Origin: Granulicella sp.
GTDB taxonomy: Bacteria > Acidobacteriota > Terriglobia > Terriglobales > Acidobacteriaceae
Assembly (NCBI GenBank): GCA_027452215.1
Contig: DAIDGQ010000035.1
Span: 1-64,000 of the forward strand
Reading direction: 5' to 3'
DNA length: 64,000 bases
In this document: piece by piece, positions 26,767 to 37,771 of the stretch
Layout of the letters: every line of letters starts with the position of its first letter
Position numbering within the stretch: position 1 is the stretch's first letter
The notes under the pieces: generated by a model
What the model saw: the letters and a program-made list of their open reading frames with translations, nothing else
Databases searched by the model: none
Told to the model about the DNA's origin: nothing
Position numbers and translations under genes: made by a program

Positions 26767-29143
26767 GCGAGACTCCAGCAGCGATGGGAGCACCCAACTC
26801 ATCGGAGGAAAGCAGATCCGGAGTCTCCGAGTTGCGGAAGTCTGCTTCGGGTAAATGAATTTGAAAGCAAGTGATATTCCGGCCAGACAAGGCGACACTG
26901 CGGAAGCGTATAGACCCCCCATACTTTTGGATGATGCCTCTGCTGATCCACAGACCAAGGCCCGTCCCTTTAGTTGACTTCGTCGTGAAGAAGGGCTCAA
27001 ACAGGTGCTTCGCATGCTCCGGATGAATCCCTGTCCCGGTATCGCAAATGGAAATGAAAATACCACGATGATGCTTGGTTCGAATCGGCGATTCAAAGAC
27101 GTGGAGCCTCAACTTACCACCTTCTGGCATCGCTTGGACTGCGTTCCCAATCAGATTAAGAAACACCTGCTTGAGCTCGACTGGAAAGCCCTGAATTATC
27201 CCTCGACTGCGATACCTCTTGTCGAGCACAATGTTGTCGAAGTCCATGCGGCGTGTCTGCAATTCGAGAATCTCATCAAGAAGTGCGGAGATTGAGACCT
27301 CGATGGGGTGTCTTGATTCCCGATAGAACCCCAGTGTTTGCTGGGTAATATGACATACGCGCCGCAACTCCTCTTCTCCGAGTTGCGCGTAATAACGAGC
27401 CTCTTCATCCAACGATGGATGATCCCGTAGCAGATAAAAAGTGTTGGTGATCGCTTCGAGAGGGTTATTAATCTCATGAGCGATAATCCCAGCGACTCTC
27501 CCCATGGCCGCCAGCCGCTCCGTCTTGCGCAGTGCATCTTCTGTCTTCAATTGAGCGGTGATGTCGCGACTGATTTCCAGGATTGCATTCCCGCCTGCTT
27601 TCACTGCCTTTCGGCAAGCTACAATGACTTTTGAGCCATCCTGCGTAACTTGCTCCAAGTCTCCGTTCCACTTGCCCATCTCTCGAAGTGCGCGCTGCAC
27701 GCTCCGTTCGCCACCTGGAAACTTCGTCTGCAGAATCTGATGGATCGGCTTTCCGAGCACCTGGTCGCGTTGCCAGCCATATAGAGCCTCGGCTCCCGCA
27801 TTCCAATACTTGAGAATACCGTTGAGATCACGAACAAAAATCGCCTCGGTTGCAAGCTCGAGTAAATCCGCACGCTCTCGAAGTAAATCTTCCAGATGCC
27901 TCTTGCTGCTGACATCGATGAAGGCACCCACCGCTCCTCGCGCGTTGCCCTCCTGATCAAAGAATGGACTTGCACTGGCGAGTAAATGCACTGGATCTTT
28001 GTCTGCTCGCCGAAGCTCACATTCAAAGCTTCCCCAGTACTCTCCGCTCCTCGCAGCGCGAAGCAGTGGATGATCCTTCCCATCGATCCGAACTCCGTCA
28101 CGGTACATCTCGAACAAAACATCGCCAGGCATGTTGCGGTCTACCGACAAAGTCGCACCAGGCGATACCCCAAGAAGATTCGAAAGAGCAACGTTTGCAG
28201 TAATCACGCACCCATCCGTATCCTGTGCCACAGCCACGCCTACGGGTAGCACTCGCATGATGGCTTCGAGTTCCGCTACGCGCTCCTGCAGCTTGCCGTT
28301 CAGATTTCGAATTTCATCCTTTGCGGCAATCTGCGCACTAATATCAGTGCTTGTGCCAAACCATCGGACAATCTTCGCCTGAGAGTCTCTGATCGGAACC
28401 GCGCGTGAAAGGAACCAGCAGTACCGTCCCTCCTTGCTAAGGAGCGGAAAAGTATCTTCCCAGGCTTCGCCCTTGTTACGTGATAATTCGACTTGCCGGA
28501 TGACTCGCTCCCGATGATCTGGATGCTGCACTTTTTGCCAACCCCATACTGGCATGTCCTCTGATAGGTCGCCGATGAAGTCGTACCATCGCTGGTTGTA
28601 CCAGAAGATAGCCCCATCCGCATCGGCCATCCATGCCAACTGCGGAATTGAGTTCGCCAGCGTACGAAATTGTTCTTCACTTTCGCGGAGCTGCTCGGTA
28701 CGGTCCTTGACGCGCCTCTCAAGCTCACAATTGAGACGCTCTAACTGGTGCGACTTGCGATGTAGCTCAGAAAAGACGCCCACCTTGGCGCGTAGTAACT
28801 CAGGTACGACAGGGACCGAAATGTAATCAACTGCCCCGCTCTTATAGCCCTTGATGCGATCCATATCCGTGAGATGGACTGCCGAAATAAAGATGATCGC
28901 TGTCTTCTGAAAGCGCGGATGTTGGCGCATCATGTCAGCAAGTTCAAACCCGTCGATCTCGGGCATGCTTACGTCCATCAGCACGACGGCAATGTCATGA
29001 TGCAGGAGTTGGTCAAGTGCTTCCCTGGCTGACCTGGCTTTGATCAAGTTCTCACCCAGAGGGCCTAAGATCGCCTCGTAGCTGAGTAACTTTCCCGGCT
29101 GGTCGTCTACCATCAAAATGTTTGCCTGGTCTTGATCGATCAT
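26756..29143 (-). CDS. REC-PAS-PAS-PAS histidine kinase
   Basis: A 795-residue soluble kinase. The receiver is at about 1-125 (LMVDDQPGKLLSYE, VVLMDVSMPEIDGFE), with a coiled coil at about 128-155. PAS1 is about 160-285 (WFGTSTDI exit), PAS2 about 300-420, and PAS3 about 430-545 (WNAGAEALYGWQRDQVLGKP). HisKA has IAHEINNPLEAI with His near 570. The ATPase is about 655-770 with CDTGTGI and GTGLGLWIS. It lies 49 bases after the poly-HAMP kinase and overlaps the receiver gene, so the three form an operon: poly-HAMP hybrid kinase, REC-PAS kinase, receiver. The family pattern suggests the receiver integrates signals from the hybrid kinase. Confidence 0.88.
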   Translation of the reverse strand: MIDQDQANILMVDDQPGKLLSYEAILGPLGENLIKARSAREALDQLLHHDIAVVLMDVSMPEIDGFELADMMRQHPRFQKTAIIFISAVHLTDMDRIKGYKSGAVDYISVPVVPELLRAKVGVFSELHRKSHQLERLNCELERRVKDRTEQLRESEEQFRTLANSIPQLAWMADADGAIFWYNQRWYDFIGDLSEDMPVWGWQKVQHPDHRERVIRQVELSRNKGEAWEDTFPLLSKEGRYCWFLSRAVPIRDSQAKIVRWFGTSTDISAQIAAKDEIRNLNGKLQERVAELEAIMRVLPVGVAVAQDTDGCVITANVALSNLLGVSPGATLSVDRNMPGDVLFEMYRDGVRIDGKDHPLLRAARSGEYWGSFECELRRADKDPVHLLASASPFFDQEGNARGAVGAFIDVSSKRHLEDLLRERADLLELATEAIFVRDLNGILKYWNAGAEALYGWQRDQVLGKPIHQILQTKFPGGERSVQRALREMGKWNGDLEQVTQDGSKVIVACRKAVKAGGNAILEISRDITAQLKTEDALRKTERLAAMGRVAGIIAHEINNPLEAITNTFYLLRDHPSLDEEARYYAQLGEEELRRVCHITQQTLGFYRESRHPIEVSISALLDEILELQTRRMDFDNIVLDKRYRSRGIIQGFPVELKQVFLNLIGNAVQAMPEGGKLRLHVFESPIRTKHHRGIFISICDTGTGIHPEHAKHLFEPFFTTKSTKGTGLGLWISRGIIQKYGGSIRFRSVALSGRNITCFQIHLPEADFRNSETPDLLSSDELGAPIAAGVSHGR

Positions 29144-29192
29144 CCCATTCCTTTTCTACTCGAGGACCAAATTTCCATCGAGTCCTAAGAGA

Positions 29193-32100
29193 CTAACGGT
29201 GGAGCCACATCCGGAGAGCGGACAGAAGTTGTTCTGTGTTCACGGGCTTTGCCAGGTACTCGGAAGCTCCTGCCTCCAAACATTTTTCGCGGTCGCCTTT
29301 CATCGCTTTTGCGGTTAGCGCGATGATAGGTAAACGACGAAACTGCGGATGTTGTCGAATCATCTGCATCGTCTCATACCCATCCATCTCCGGCATCATG
29401 ATATCCATCAGCACAATCGCGAGATCGCTCGTCGATTCCACCATCGTGATCGCTTCACGGCCAGTCCCCGCCGTCAATACACTCATTCCGCGCCGTTCAA
29501 GAACGCTACTCAATGCAAAGATGTTCCTTACATCGTCATCGACGATCAATACTTTTCTTCCAACCAATGCCTCGTCGGATCGATGCAGCCGGTCAAGCAT
29601 CCTGCGCATTTCCTCCGGCAGTTCGGACACAACTCGATGCAGAAAGAGCGCCGTCTCGTCCAGCAACCGCTCCGGCGATTCAACGTCTTTCACGATCACA
29701 CTGCGCGCCAGCATGTGTAACCGCGCATCCTCCTCGGGCGACAGATCTTTGCCGGTGAAAACAACCACCGGTATATCTCCTGCAGGCTTTGATCGACCCA
29801 GTCTTTCCAACAATTCAAATCCTGTCATATACGGAAGCCTCAGGTCGAGAACAACACAATCGAACTGATCTTCGCCGACTGCGGCAAGCGCACTCGCACC
29901 AGTCGCTACCACGGTGACGTCGATATCGTCATGGCTCAACAGTGCTCGGATGCTGATTTGCTGAGCAGGTTCATCCTCAATTACGAGCAGTCGTTTGCGG
30001 CGCGGCCTAGAATATTCACGGATGCGCTCAATCGCAGCGACCAGGCCCTCGTTCGTGGTTGGCTTCGTCACAAACGCAAATGCCCCGTGCGATAAACCGT
30101 GATGCCAGTCCTCGTCCATGGTCAACATCTGCACCGGAATATGACGCGTCGAAGGGTCTTGCTTTAGGTGATTTAGCACTGTCCAGCCCAGCATGTCAGG
30201 AAGGGCTACGTCGAGAGAAATTGCGGTGGGATAGAACTCCCTCGCCAATGCAAGGGCCTCCGTGCCGCGCAAGGCGACCAGAACCTTGAAGCCCTCCGCG
30301 TGCGACAAGTCGCAAAGGATGCTCGCATAGCGGATGTCATCTTCAACGATCAGCAACACCGCATCTCCGGACTGGATATTATTGCGGTCATCGAGGAGCA
30401 ACTCTTCCGGCTCCTCACTTGAGCTTGTAGCGGAAGATGCGAGCTCAAGTCGTGGTCCATGATGAGGCAACTCCGCCACGGCGACCTGCTGCGAGGATGG
30501 GCCAACGTAGGTTTGCGGCAGGAACAGCGTAAACGTGCTCCCTCTGCCAGGACTGCTCTTCAACTGAATTTCTCCGCCAAGCAAACTGGCCAGTTCGCGG
30601 CTGATCGCCAACCCTAGGCCGGTGCCGCCGTACTTGCGACTGGTCCCGGAATCTGCCTGCTGAAAGGCCTCGAAGATGATCCTCTGTTTCTCTACGGGGA
30701 TGCCGATGCCGGTATCCGACACCTCAAATGCCACCACCGCGGCGGCACCACTGAGTATCTGATGACGTTCTGTCCAGCCGGACGAGACGGTAGAAACAGA
30801 AAGCCGCACCCCGCCATGCTCTGTAAATTTGAAGGCGTTCGATAGGAGGTTCTTCAGAACCTGTTGCAAGCGTTTCGAATCCGTCACAATGCTTCGCGAA
30901 TGCTTCACATTATTATCGATTTCGAACGCCAGCTTTCGATTTTCAGCTTCATGCCGGAACGGTCGCGCCACCATCTCGATCAGGCTGCCGAAGAAGACTT
31001 CTTCTGCCTCAACCGAAACAGTACCCGATTCGATCTTCGAAAGATCGAGGATATCGCTGATCAGGTTCAGCAGATCGGTTCCCGCTCCATGGATCGTTCG
31101 CGCAAACTCAACCTGCTTGGGCGTGAGATTCGCGTCTGGGTTCTCGGCCAGCTGCTGGCCGAGAACCAGGATGCTGTTCAAGGGTGTCCGCAACTCGTGC
31201 GACATATTCGCAAGGAACTCAGATTTGTACTTCGACGTGAGCGCCAACTCCTTCGCCTTCTCCTCGAGCGCCCCACGCGCCTGCTCAATTTCTTGATTGG
31301 TCCGTTCCACCTCTGCATTCTGTTCTGCAAGCTGTTTGGCTTTTTGTGCCAACTGCTCGTTCGTTTGCTGCAGCTCTTTCTGTTGCGTCTGGAGCTCGAT
31401 CGCCAGCTGCTGTGACTGTTTCAGCAGTCCTTCTGTCTGCATCGTCGCTTCGATGCTGTTCAGAACAATGCCAATGCTGGACGTCAGTTGCTCCAGAAAC
31501 GCAAGGTGCGACGTCGTGAACGTATTTAGCGTCGCGAGCTCAATCACGGCTTTCACGCGGTCCTCAAACAAAACCGGTAGCACAATCACGTTTCGCGGTA
31601 CCGCCTCAAACAATCCGGAACGAATGGAAACGGTGCTGTCGGGAAGGTCCGTAATCAACATGCGACGCTTTTCCAGCGCGCACTGTCCCAAGAGACCTTC
31701 CCCTACCTTCACCGTCTCCTGGTGTCCATCGGCGGAGTCGGCGAAGGAAGAGAGCAACGTCATCCTTCCCGGAAGCTCGGCCTCCATCTGATACAGCACA
31801 CCCTGCTGGGCATTCACCAGCGGAACCAGTTCCGAAAGCAGCATGCGTCCCACCGTCGTCAATTCGCGCTGTCCCTGCAACATGCTCGTGAAGCGTGCAA
31901 GATTCGTCTTCAACCAGTCCTGTTCCGTGTTCCGGTCCGTGGTGAGGCGAAGATTGTCGATCATGGTGTTGATGTTGTCTTTGAGTTCCGCCACCTCACC
32001 GCTGGCATCTACCTGGATCGACCGGGTCAAATCGCCCTTGGTCACGGCGGTCGCTACCTCCGCGATTGCACGCACCTGGTTGGTGAGGTTGTCAGCAAGA

Positions 32101-34961
32101 AGGTTCACATTGCCAGTAAGATCTTTCCACGTACCTGCCGCGCCGGGCACGTTCGCCTGCCCACCCAGTCGACCTTCGACGCCGACTTCGCGAGCAACCG
32201 TCGTCACCTGATCAGCAAACGTGGCGAGCGTGTTCGTCATGTTGTTGATGGTTTCGGCAAGCGCTGCAACTTCGCCTTTCGCATTCACCGTCAGCTTTTG
32301 CGTGAGCTCGCCATTGGCAACAGCCGTCACCACTTTCACGATGCCTCGTACCTGCTCCGTCAGGTTCACGGCCATAACGTTCACGTTGTCTGTAAGGTCT
32401 TTCCACGTTCCAGCGACGTCTGGGACCTGCGCCTGTCCTCCAAGCTTTCCTTCCGTCCCAACCTCACGCGCAACGCGTGTCACTTCCGCAGCAAACGCAT
32501 TTAGTTGATCCACCATCGTGTTGATTGTGTTCTTCAACTCCAGAATCTCGCCCTTTACATCCACCGTAATCTTGCGCGACAGATCGCCGCGCGCCACAGC
32601 CGTTGTCACTTCTGCGATATTTCGAACCTGCCCCGTAAGATTTCCGGCCATCGAGTTAACCGAGTCAGTAAGGTCTTTCCACGTTCCGGCAACTCCGGGA
32701 ACATTCGCTTGGCCGCCGAGCCGACCCTCCGTACCCACTTCACGAGCTACGCGCGTCACTTCGCCTGCGAACGCATTTAGCTGATCGACCATCGTGTTGA
32801 TTGTGTCTTTCAGTAGCAGAATTTCGCCGCTCACGTTCACAGTGATCTTCTTCGAAAGATCGCCATTCGCAATGGCCGTTGCCACCTCGGCAATATTGCG
32901 GACCTGCGCGGTAAGATTTCCCGCCATGAAATTCACGTTGTCGGTCAAATCCTTCCACGTTCCCGCAACACCTGGTACCTGCGCCTGGCCGCCCAGTTTT
33001 CCATCCGTACCTACTTCACGCGCTACTCGCGTCACTTCGCCAGCAAAGGAGCGAAGCTGGTCCACCATAGTATTCAGTGTGTCTTTGAGTTCGAGAATTT
33101 CTCCGCGCACATTTACCGTGATCTTGCGCGACAAGTCACCGCGCGCCACGGCCGTCGCCACTTCGGCGATATTTCGAACCTGCGCTGTGAGGTTACCGGC
33201 CATGAAGTTCACTGAATCCGTCAAATCTTTCCAGGTTCCCGCAACACCAGACACCTGCGCCTGGCCGCCCAACTTGCCTTCTGTTCCCACCTCGCGCGCC
33301 ACGCGCGTCACTTCACCCGCGAACGCATTGAGCTGATCGACCATCGTGTTGATAGTGTTCTTCAACTCTAGAATTTCGCCCTTCACGTCCACCGTGATCT
33401 TGCGCGACAAATCGCCGCGCGCCACGGCCGTCGTTACCTCGGCAATATTCCGAACTTGTCCCGTAAGGTTGCCGGCCATCGAGTTCACCGAGTCCGTCAA
33501 ATCCTTCCAAGTGCCTGCGACACCTGGCACCTGCGCCTGGCCGCCCAACCTGCCTTCCGTGCCCACCTCGCGCGCCACGCGCGTCACTTCTCCAGCGAAT
33601 CGATTCAACTGATCGACCATGGTGTTCAAAGTCTCTTTCAGTTGCAGGATCTCTCCGCGTACATCCACCGTAATCTTGCGCGAAAGATCGCCGTTCGCAA
33701 TAGCCGTTGCCACCTCGGCGATGTTACGCACCTGGCCGGTGAGGTTGCTGGCCATGAAGTTCACGTTCTCAGTAAGGTCCTTCCATGTCCCCCCGACGCC
33801 CAGCACCTGCGCCTGGCCGCCCAGTTTCCCTTCCGTACCTACCTCGCGAGCAACGCGCGTTACCTCGCCGGCGAACGCATTCAACTGATCCACCATCGTG
33901 TTGATGGTGTCCTTCAACTCCAGTATTTCTCCTTTGACATCCACCGTGATCTTGCGAGACAAATCGCCGCGCGCCACCGCTGTCGTTACCTCGGCAATGT
34001 TTCTTACCTGCGCAGTAAGGTTGCCGGCCATCGCGTTCACCGAGTCCGTCAGATCCTTCCACGTTCCCGCAACGCCAGGAACAACAGCCTGGCCGCCCAG
34101 CTTTCCATCCGTGCCCACCTCGCGTGCCACGCGCGTAACTTCGGAAGCGAACGATCGAAGCTGATCGACCATCGTATTGATGGCCTCTTTGAGTTGAAGA
34201 ATTTCGCCGCGCACATCGACCGTAATCTTGCGCGAGAGATCGCCGCTCGCCACCGCCGTCGCCACCTCGGCAATATTTCTTACCTGCCCCGTAAGGTTGC
34301 TGGCCATCGAATTGACCGAGTCGGTCAAATCTTTCCATGTTCCCGCAACCCCCGGCACCTGCGCCTGCCCACCAAGTTTGCCGTCGGTTCCAACTTCGCG
34401 TGCCACCCGCGTCACTTCAGCAGTAAATACGCCCAACTGCTGGATCATTGTATTCACGATCGTGGCCGAGCGAAGGAACTCTCCCTCCAGTGGCCGCCCT
34501 CCTACATCCAGTCGAACAGTCTGCTCCAGGTTTCCCTGCGCCACCGCGGCGATCGCGCGCGTCATCTCCGTGGTCGGTCTCAGCAGGTCTTCCACAAGAG
34601 TATTGACGGACATCTCCATTTCGCCCCACGACCCGCGCGAGTGCTGAAATCGTGCCCGTTCCCTCGTGCGCCCCTCTTTTCCTATAGCCTGCCCAACGCG
34701 CTTCAACTCGTCTGCAATACGTTCATTCGCGGAAATGATGTCATTAAACGTATCGGCAATCTTTCCCTTGAGACCGGTCCACTCTACCGGCAGCCGCGCC
34801 GAAAAATCACCGGTCCTCATGGTCTGCAAACTGGCCAAAATTAGAGCCATGTCGTCTACAGCAGGTGTCGCCGAATCACCCGCTTTATTTCCATTGCTCT
34901 TGGCCTTCGGAGCCTTTTGCCGTTGCTTTCCGTTTGCCATTACATTGGCGGTCAATTCCAT
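29193..34961 (-). CDS. giant poly-HAMP hybrid histidine kinase (1922 aa, three receivers)
   Basis: A cytoplasmic hybrid kinase with no membrane segment. Residues 40-190 hold two divergent HAMP-like units. From residue 191, nine consecutive 92-residue units follow to about 1011. Each begins like [20 protein letters not shown] and carries a HAMP-type heptad helix pair ending in EVTRVAREV. Then come GAF (about 1030-1175), a coiled coil rich in Gln/Glu (1176-1240), HisKA with SHELRTPLN and His 1255, a HATPase with DTGIGI and GTGLGLAIS, and three receivers at about 1535-1655, 1660-1780 and 1800-1920. The design matches fungal group III (Nik1/Os-1) kinases and related bacterial proteins that respond to osmotic or oxidative stress. 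It is first in the operon. Confidence 0.92.
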   Translation of the reverse strand: MELTANVMANGKQRQKAPKAKSNGNKAGDSATPAVDDMALILASLQTMRTGDFSARLPVEWTGLKGKIADTFNDIISANERIADELKRVGQAIGKEGRTRERARFQHSRGSWGEMEMSVNTLVEDLLRPTTEMTRAIAAVAQGNLEQTVRLDVGGRPLEGEFLRSATIVNTMIQQLGVFTAEVTRVAREVGTDGKLGGQAQVPGVAGTWKDLTDSVNSMASNLTGQVRNIAEVATAVASGDLSRKITVDVRGEILQLKEAINTMVDQLRSFASEVTRVAREVGTDGKLGGQAVVPGVAGTWKDLTDSVNAMAGNLTAQVRNIAEVTTAVARGDLSRKITVDVKGEILELKDTINTMVDQLNAFAGEVTRVAREVGTEGKLGGQAQVLGVGGTWKDLTENVNFMASNLTGQVRNIAEVATAIANGDLSRKITVDVRGEILQLKETLNTMVDQLNRFAGEVTRVAREVGTEGRLGGQAQVPGVAGTWKDLTDSVNSMAGNLTGQVRNIAEVTTAVARGDLSRKITVDVKGEILELKNTINTMVDQLNAFAGEVTRVAREVGTEGKLGGQAQVSGVAGTWKDLTDSVNFMAGNLTAQVRNIAEVATAVARGDLSRKITVNVRGEILELKDTLNTMVDQLRSFAGEVTRVAREVGTDGKLGGQAQVPGVAGTWKDLTDNVNFMAGNLTAQVRNIAEVATAIANGDLSKKITVNVSGEILLLKDTINTMVDQLNAFAGEVTRVAREVGTEGRLGGQANVPGVAGTWKDLTDSVNSMAGNLTGQVRNIAEVTTAVARGDLSRKITVDVKGEILELKNTINTMVDQLNAFAAEVTRVAREVGTEGKLGGQAQVPDVAGTWKDLTDNVNVMAVNLTEQVRGIVKVVTAVANGELTQKLTVNAKGEVAALAETINNMTNTLATFADQVTTVAREVGVEGRLGGQANVPGAAGTWKDLTGNVNLLADNLTNQVRAIAEVATAVTKGDLTRSIQVDASGEVAELKDNINTMIDNLRLTTDRNTEQDWLKTNLARFTSMLQGQRELTTVGRMLLSELVPLVNAQQGVLYQMEAELPGRMTLLSSFADSADGHQETVKVGEGLLGQCALEKRRMLITDLPDSTVSIRSGLFEAVPRNVIVLPVLFEDRVKAVIELATLNTFTTSHLAFLEQLTSSIGIVLNSIEATMQTEGLLKQSQQLAIELQTQQKELQQTNEQLAQKAKQLAEQNAEVERTNQEIEQARGALEEKAKELALTSKYKSEFLANMSHELRTPLNSILVLGQQLAENPDANLTPKQVEFARTIHGAGTDLLNLISDILDLSKIESGTVSVEAEEVFFGSLIEMVARPFRHEAENRKLAFEIDNNVKHSRSIVTDSKRLQQVLKNLLSNAFKFTEHGGVRLSVSTVSSGWTERHQILSGAAAVVAFEVSDTGIGIPVEKQRIIFEAFQQADSGTSRKYGGTGLGLAISRELASLLGGEIQLKSSPGRGSTFTLFLPQTYVGPSSQQVAVAELPHHGPRLELASSATSSSEEPEELLLDDRNNIQSGDAVLLIVEDDIRYASILCDLSHAEGFKVLVALRGTEALALAREFYPTAISLDVALPDMLGWTVLNHLKQDPSTRHIPVQMLTMDEDWHHGLSHGAFAFVTKPTTNEGLVAAIERIREYSRPRRKRLLVIEDEPAQQISIRALLSHDDIDVTVVATGASALAAVGEDQFDCVVLDLRLPYMTGFELLERLGRSKPAGDIPVVVFTGKDLSPEEDARLHMLARSVIVKDVESPERLLDETALFLHRVVSELPEEMRRMLDRLHRSDEALVGRKVLIVDDDVRNIFALSSVLERRGMSVLTAGTGREAITMVESTSDLAIVLMDIMMPEMDGYETMQMIRQHPQFRRLPIIALTAKAMKGDREKCLEAGASEYLAKPVNTEQLLSALRMWLHR
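31928..34391 (-). repeat. nine 276-bp in-gene repeats encoding HAMP units
   Basis: The poly-HAMP coding region repeats with an exact 276-base (92-codon) period starting at 34391. Units 1 to 7 are close copies, while units 8 and 9 diverge and the last is truncated to 85 codons. Alternating versions ([10 protein letters not shown] and [10 protein letters not shown] types) suggest amplification of a two-unit, 552-base block. The copies are similar enough to recombine and change repeat number. Confidence 0.9.
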
Positions 34962-35564
34962 GCGAGCGCCTACTTAGCCTTAAAAGTGGACGAACAGTCT
35001 AGCCCGAGGGACGTTTTTGACGACCACCTCGAACCACTTGCGTCACAACCCCATCGTTAAGCCTCTGGAGATTGCTCCGAGGAATCGCGACGCGCTGCAG
35101 TTACAGAATTCTGATGGCCGGACATTCGACCAATTTGTGATGCGAGGCTGAATGGGAAGAGTTGCCTACAGGCGTTCACGTTCGCGATGAATGTGCGACG
35201 GGCCTCCATGCCTTCGAGTGGCAGTTCTGTAATGTGGAGACCCGGGCCCCTTAGGGTCACGATGAGGAGACGACCCTAGGCGGGCGAGTAATCGTCCTCG
35301 GGCCTCACTACCTTGGGCGGACGACGTCCAATGCCCTACCGGGTCAATGGCGGAGGACTCGAGCAAACCCAAGTCCAGTCAGGCCACGCCTCGGTTCTCA
35401 CGTCCAAGAAATATCTCGGATGCAAATAGGACCTAGAACAGCCAGTAAATGACCGTTTCGGATGCCTGTTCGCGGTGAGTCTAGATTCGCCCTAGGCGGG
35501 ATCCACATAGAGCTGAAGTCTGATCCATGCGCATGCGAAATCTGCGCAGGAAATCCTGCTGGTG
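34962..35564. other. 600 bp without intact genes
   Basis: No supported gene. The frames in 35057-35580 are short and unlike known families. The stretch lies between the poly-HAMP kinase start and the integrase remnant and probably holds the kinase promoter plus further decayed integrase sequence. Confidence 0.5.
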
Positions 35565-35789
35565 TCCGTATAGGTATCAAGGGGCTTGGATGGCACGCCT
35601 TCAGGCAGTCCTTATCGCAGTCTTCTAGACGAAAAAGGAGCGAACGCAGGTATGCAAAAGGGCCTGATTCGTCACGCCAATATCAGTACGACCATGAACA
35701 CTTATGGACGCGCTACAATCAAGGCCAAGCAACAGGCCAATAGCGAATTGGCGCAGATGATCCTGCCCAGAAATGCTCTGTGCACTTAG
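35565..35789 (+). pseudogene. tyrosine recombinase (integrase) C-terminal remnant
   Basis: Two frames join near 35606 into the end of a phage-type integrase. The first gives IKGLGWHAFRQS (the H-x-x-R box, followed by Q where H is usual). The second gives YRSLLDEKGANAGMQKGLIR, then HANISTTMNTYG with the last conserved His and the nucleophilic Tyr. The N-terminal half is missing. The remnant ends 56 bases from the 3' end of tRNA-Asn, the normal place for an integrase beside its attachment site. It therefore marks the edge of a former integrated element. Confidence 0.8.
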
Positions 35790-35845
35790 TGTGGGGTTCT
35801 TTGGGGTTGGGATATTTCGTTGGAGCTTATAAGTGCTTTAGAATA

Positions 35846-35920
<75 letters not shown>

Positions 35921-36195
35921 TCACGTTGGAAAAACGCTTGCAACCGGACGGCTGCGCTCCTCTATTTATAGCAAATGCGCGACGGTGGGTCAAAGAGCCT
36001 TATCAAACTAGCCAATCACAGGAAGAAGATGGATTACGCCAAGAGTCGGTTGATTGAGTCGCCCTTGAGCTAGTCCGGTGCTCCCCATGATCAACGGCTG
36101 CTATCTCATCCTGCGCTGGCAACCCTCCTTGAGCCTTCCGTGCAACGCCCGAGCCTTGATGTAGATTCGGGGACATCCCAATCCTGACCCCTGCA

Positions 36196-36966
36196 TTACG
36201 GATATAGCATCACAGCAATATTGTATGCACTGAAGTTATTCGTCGAGGAGAGCGTGCAAGCTCCAACCGCAGCATGGTGATACTTCCCGCTGGCCAACTT
36301 CTCCCTCAATGCATCTGGAAGCGTCGCAAAATCGTCCGTCGTATAGCGCATGATGAACCAGGGCATGCGATTCCCTGCATATCCAGTCTGCATCGCGCAC
36401 GTGCGGCGAGAATCCTCAGTCCTCGGCAGTATCGCAATCGAAGTCTTGGAGCGTAACAGGTTCACGACAGCAGCCTCCTGCTCATCAAGAGATAACGTCG
36501 CAAACGAACGATCAAAGTCTTCGACCGCAAAGAGTTCTCCACCTCGGCTCACGACTCCGATGCCTACTGAATCAACTGTCGGATCGAGTAGGTTAGCCCT
36601 GTGTCCAGGAGAGTGCATCCATGCAGAATGAATTTCAACGGCAGTCGGTGCCTCTGCCACATTCTCCGTAATCCTGCTAAATCTCGCCCCACTTTGCTCA
36701 CCGCGTGCAGACAGATCTGGTTCCCCGGAAAACTGATGTGAGATCGCCTCGCGCTCCGCCATCGCGTGCCCATGCTCCATGGCAGCACGGTAGAGTTTGT
36801 CATCCCAGCGCAATGGTCGCAGTCCCCGCTGCGCTCGCTCGGCATTCGCTGCCGAAAACAAATACTGCTCCGCCACTGAAGGAGGAACACCTGATCCCGA
36901 CAGCGGAGCAGCCCAACCCAATTGACACAGCAGGAACGCGCACACGGGAATGATTTGAACCTTCAT
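36196..36966 (-). CDS. secreted CAP-domain (SCP/PR-1 type) protein
   Basis: A 256-residue protein with a signal peptide (about residues 1-20, ending WAAP). The CAP domain spans about 35-155. It contains LRWDDKLYRAAMEHGHAMAE, SHQFSG, a TENVAEA segment and HSAWMHSPGHRANLLDP, which supply the conserved His, Glu, Glu and His of the CAP cavity. About 100 residues after the CAP domain match no domain I know. Bacterial CAP proteins are extracytoplasmic and mostly of unknown activity. The start is 4 bases after the WecG-like gene stop, so it is the third gene of that operon. Confidence 0.82.
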   Translation of the reverse strand: MKVQIIPVCAFLLCQLGWAAPLSGSGVPPSVAEQYLFSAANAERAQRGLRPLRWDDKLYRAAMEHGHAMAEREAISHQFSGEPDLSARGEQSGARFSRITENVAEAPTAVEIHSAWMHSPGHRANLLDPTVDSVGIGVVSRGGELFAVEDFDRSFATLSLDEQEAAVVNLLRSKTSIAILPRTEDSRRTCAMQTGYAGNRMPWFIMRYTTDDFATLPDALREKLASGKYHHAAVGACTLSSTNNFSAYNIAVMLYP

Positions 36967-36970
36967 AGTG

Positions 36971-37768
36971 TCAGTAACCCGATCCGCCGGAAGAAGATGT
37001 GGTCGAAACCTGAAGGGGGGTAATGGGTAACTGATCCCGATACCGAATCAGCAGAGGCAGCAGCTTTCGAGCCTCCCAATAGCGCGGAACGAAGCGCTTC
37101 GGCTCAGAGATCGACCGGTAGAGCCATCCAAGGTAGAGCCTATCAGCCCATGCCGGTATGCGAACCTGATCCCCGCTCAGGAATGCGATAGCCGCGCCGA
37201 TACAATGTATTGCCGGAAGATAGCTTAGGTTGCGCTTGAGGTATAAGCCAAGCCGCTCCTGAGTTCCACCCCCCACCGTCACTATTACATGTTGGGGTCG
37301 TATACGCTCGATCAGTGCGACGAGATCAGCATCCACGATCTCCTCCCGACCATATATCGGAGCCATGTATACGCACTCGTCAGGCACATCAATCCCCTGC
37401 GTCTCAAGCCAGCTCAAGTTTCGTTTGGAACTGGCCGGCCCAGCCTTAATCCAGACGCAATTCCCAGGTTGTCGAACCTCTGGCTGATGAAGAAGTTCAC
37501 GCAGATACTCCAGTCCAGATAGTCGCTGAATCGAGTCTCTCTGCAATAGATTCCAAACCATCACCATGTAGGCCGAGTCTGTGATCGCAAGGTCGGCATT
37601 AAGCAAAGCCTCTCGATAGGACGCATTCGTGGCAAGATCCTTCAGGGCGGGAGCTGCCGGTACAACAAGCAGTCCACCCTGGCGCATTCTCTCCACAGCC
37701 TCCGCGGCTGTTCCCAAAAAGAAGCGAATGCCCAGAATCGTCCTGTGATCGCCCTTAGATGGCGGCAT
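36971..37768 (-). CDS. WecG/TagA/CpsF-family glycosyltransferase (GT26)
   Basis: A 265-residue member of the family that adds N-acetylmannosaminuronate, N-acetylmannosamine or glucosamine to lipid-linked intermediates at the inner membrane. Landmarks: LVVPAAPALKDLATNASYRE, ITDSAYMVM with the catalytic-type Asp, TVGGGTQERLGLYL, CIGAAIAFLSGD, and the C-terminal PAWADRLYLGWLYR followed by EPKRFVPRY. It starts 3 bases after the epimerase gene. The neighbour suggests an unusual sugar nucleotide as donor, but this is inference. Confidence 0.85.
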   Translation of the reverse strand: MPPSKGDHRTILGIRFFLGTAAEAVERMRQGGLLVVPAAPALKDLATNASYREALLNADLAITDSAYMVMVWNLLQRDSIQRLSGLEYLRELLHQPEVRQPGNCVWIKAGPASSKRNLSWLETQGIDVPDECVYMAPIYGREEIVDADLVALIERIRPQHVIVTVGGGTQERLGLYLKRNLSYLPAIHCIGAAIAFLSGDQVRIPAWADRLYLGWLYRSISEPKRFVPRYWEARKLLPLLIRYRDQLPITPLQVSTTSSSGGSGY

Positions 37769-37771
37769 CGA

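Noticed and set aside
26767-27096. N-terminal extension of the single receiver
   Set aside because: It lies inside the kinase gene in another frame; the receiver fold starts at the ATG at 26766.
31928-34391. CRISPR or satellite array
   Set aside because: The period is 276 bases without unique spacers, and the repeats are codons of HAMP units in one open gene.
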